Notes under the pieces: generated by a model | What the model was told of the DNA's origin: nothing | The model's database searches: none | What the model saw: the letters and a program-made list of their open reading frames with translations, nothing else | In this document: one piece after another, positions 63,628 to 64,000 of the stretch | How the letters are laid out: each line of letters starts with the position of its first letter | Position numbering within the stretch: position 1 is the stretch's first letter | Made by a program: the position numbers and the translations under genes | Assembly: GCF_028769735.1 (NCBI RefSeq) | Contig: NC_088177.1 | Location: 23,895,099-23,959,098, forward strand | Length of the DNA: 64,000 nt | From: Zonotrichia leucophrys gambelii | Lineage: Eukaryota; Chordata; Aves; Passeriformes; Passerellidae | Reading direction: 5' to 3'

Positions 63628-64000
63628 GTGCCACCTCAGTAGCAGCAAATGAAGGACCCCCAGGAGAAAGTCGTGCCAGTCTGCGCTCCTGATGGCAGCC
63701 AGTGCCCAGTTCCAGGCTATGCTGTCTCTGCTCCTTCTGGTACTTGGCAGGATATTATAAATAGCACCTTGAAATGGCAGAAGCTGTCTTTAGCTCTGAA
63801 GAGTGGACAGCTGGGAGCTGTAAGGACGCACACAGATTTTCCTGTCACACAGTGTGTGTGCCCTGTTTGCAGCAGAGGCAGCCCCCACCCCCCATCTGGG
63901 AATCCTGTGCTTTTCAGGAGCAAGTGGCTGAGCTTGGTGTAGGTAATGCCCTTTCTGTTGACTCCAAAGGCTTGTTCCCTTAGGTTTCTCTTAGTTTGGG

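Larger units (their letters stand above)
51661..64000. other. Intergenic DNA downstream of LNPK; no supported gene
   Basis: AT-rich sequence with only short open frames (up to 108 codons at 61853-62179) that lack domains, good starts or splice partners. In other vertebrates this side of LNPK is a gene-poor landscape with distal HOXD enhancers (established knowledge of the locus; not demonstrable here). It holds a CT microsatellite at 56682-56702, a C tract near 62379, a short duplication near 57078-57114, possible ancient repeats near 57160 and 58637, candidate noncoding elements at 58140-58760 and 60880-61120, and a CTCF-like motif at 63611-63627. The patches 57500-57800 and 63500-63950 are more GC-rich and unassigned. 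Confidence 0.6.

Noticed and set aside
1..64000. CRISPR array, operon, phage or other prokaryotic system
   Set aside because: Long spliced introns, CR1 repeats and a CpG island show this is vertebrate nuclear DNA; no regularly spaced repeat array or compact gene cluster is present.

Overview
This window is vertebrate nuclear DNA, most likely from a bird. It is AT-rich with one sharp CpG island, and it carries several CR1 LINE 3' fragments and an LTR family typical of avian genomes. One protein-coding gene spans most of it: LNPK (Lunapark, KIAA1715), read on the + strand. I rebuilt 12 coding exons between 12679 and 50312. All junctions are GT-AG and all phases agree. They sum to 1254 coding bases, which is 417 residues plus a stop, close to my recollection of about 428 residues for human LNPK. 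The species cannot be named from the sequence.

Layout. 1 to about 7270 is intergenic with no supported gene; by the usual vertebrate order this side faces EVX2 and the HOXD cluster. About 7270-7755 is an old solo LTR. 8400-9250 is the CpG-island promoter with the untranslated first exon. 12679-50312 holds the LNPK coding exons and introns, with CR1 fragments in introns 8, 9 and 12 and a fragment of the same LTR family nested in the intron 12 CR1. 50313 to about 51660 is the 3' UTR with three AATAAA signals. From about 51660 to 64000 there is AT-rich intergenic DNA without a supported gene, expected to be the start of the gene-poor regulatory landscape beyond LNPK.

Product. The predicted protein has an N-terminal Met-Gly (known N-myristoylation context), a basic/coiled N-terminus, two closely spaced membrane segments, a second charged coiled coil, a proline/serine-rich linker, a C4 zinc finger (Cys 277, 280, 299, 302), the LNPARK motif that gives the protein its name, and an acidic tail. 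This is the architecture of the ER three-way-junction protein Lunapark.

I found no previously undescribed system. The best leads are regulatory or evolutionary: a candidate conserved noncoding block in intron 6, two CTCF-like motifs flanking the gene, a 38-bp tandem repeat in the promoter island, an in-frame intron extension after exon 6, and unusual residues in the membrane hairpin.
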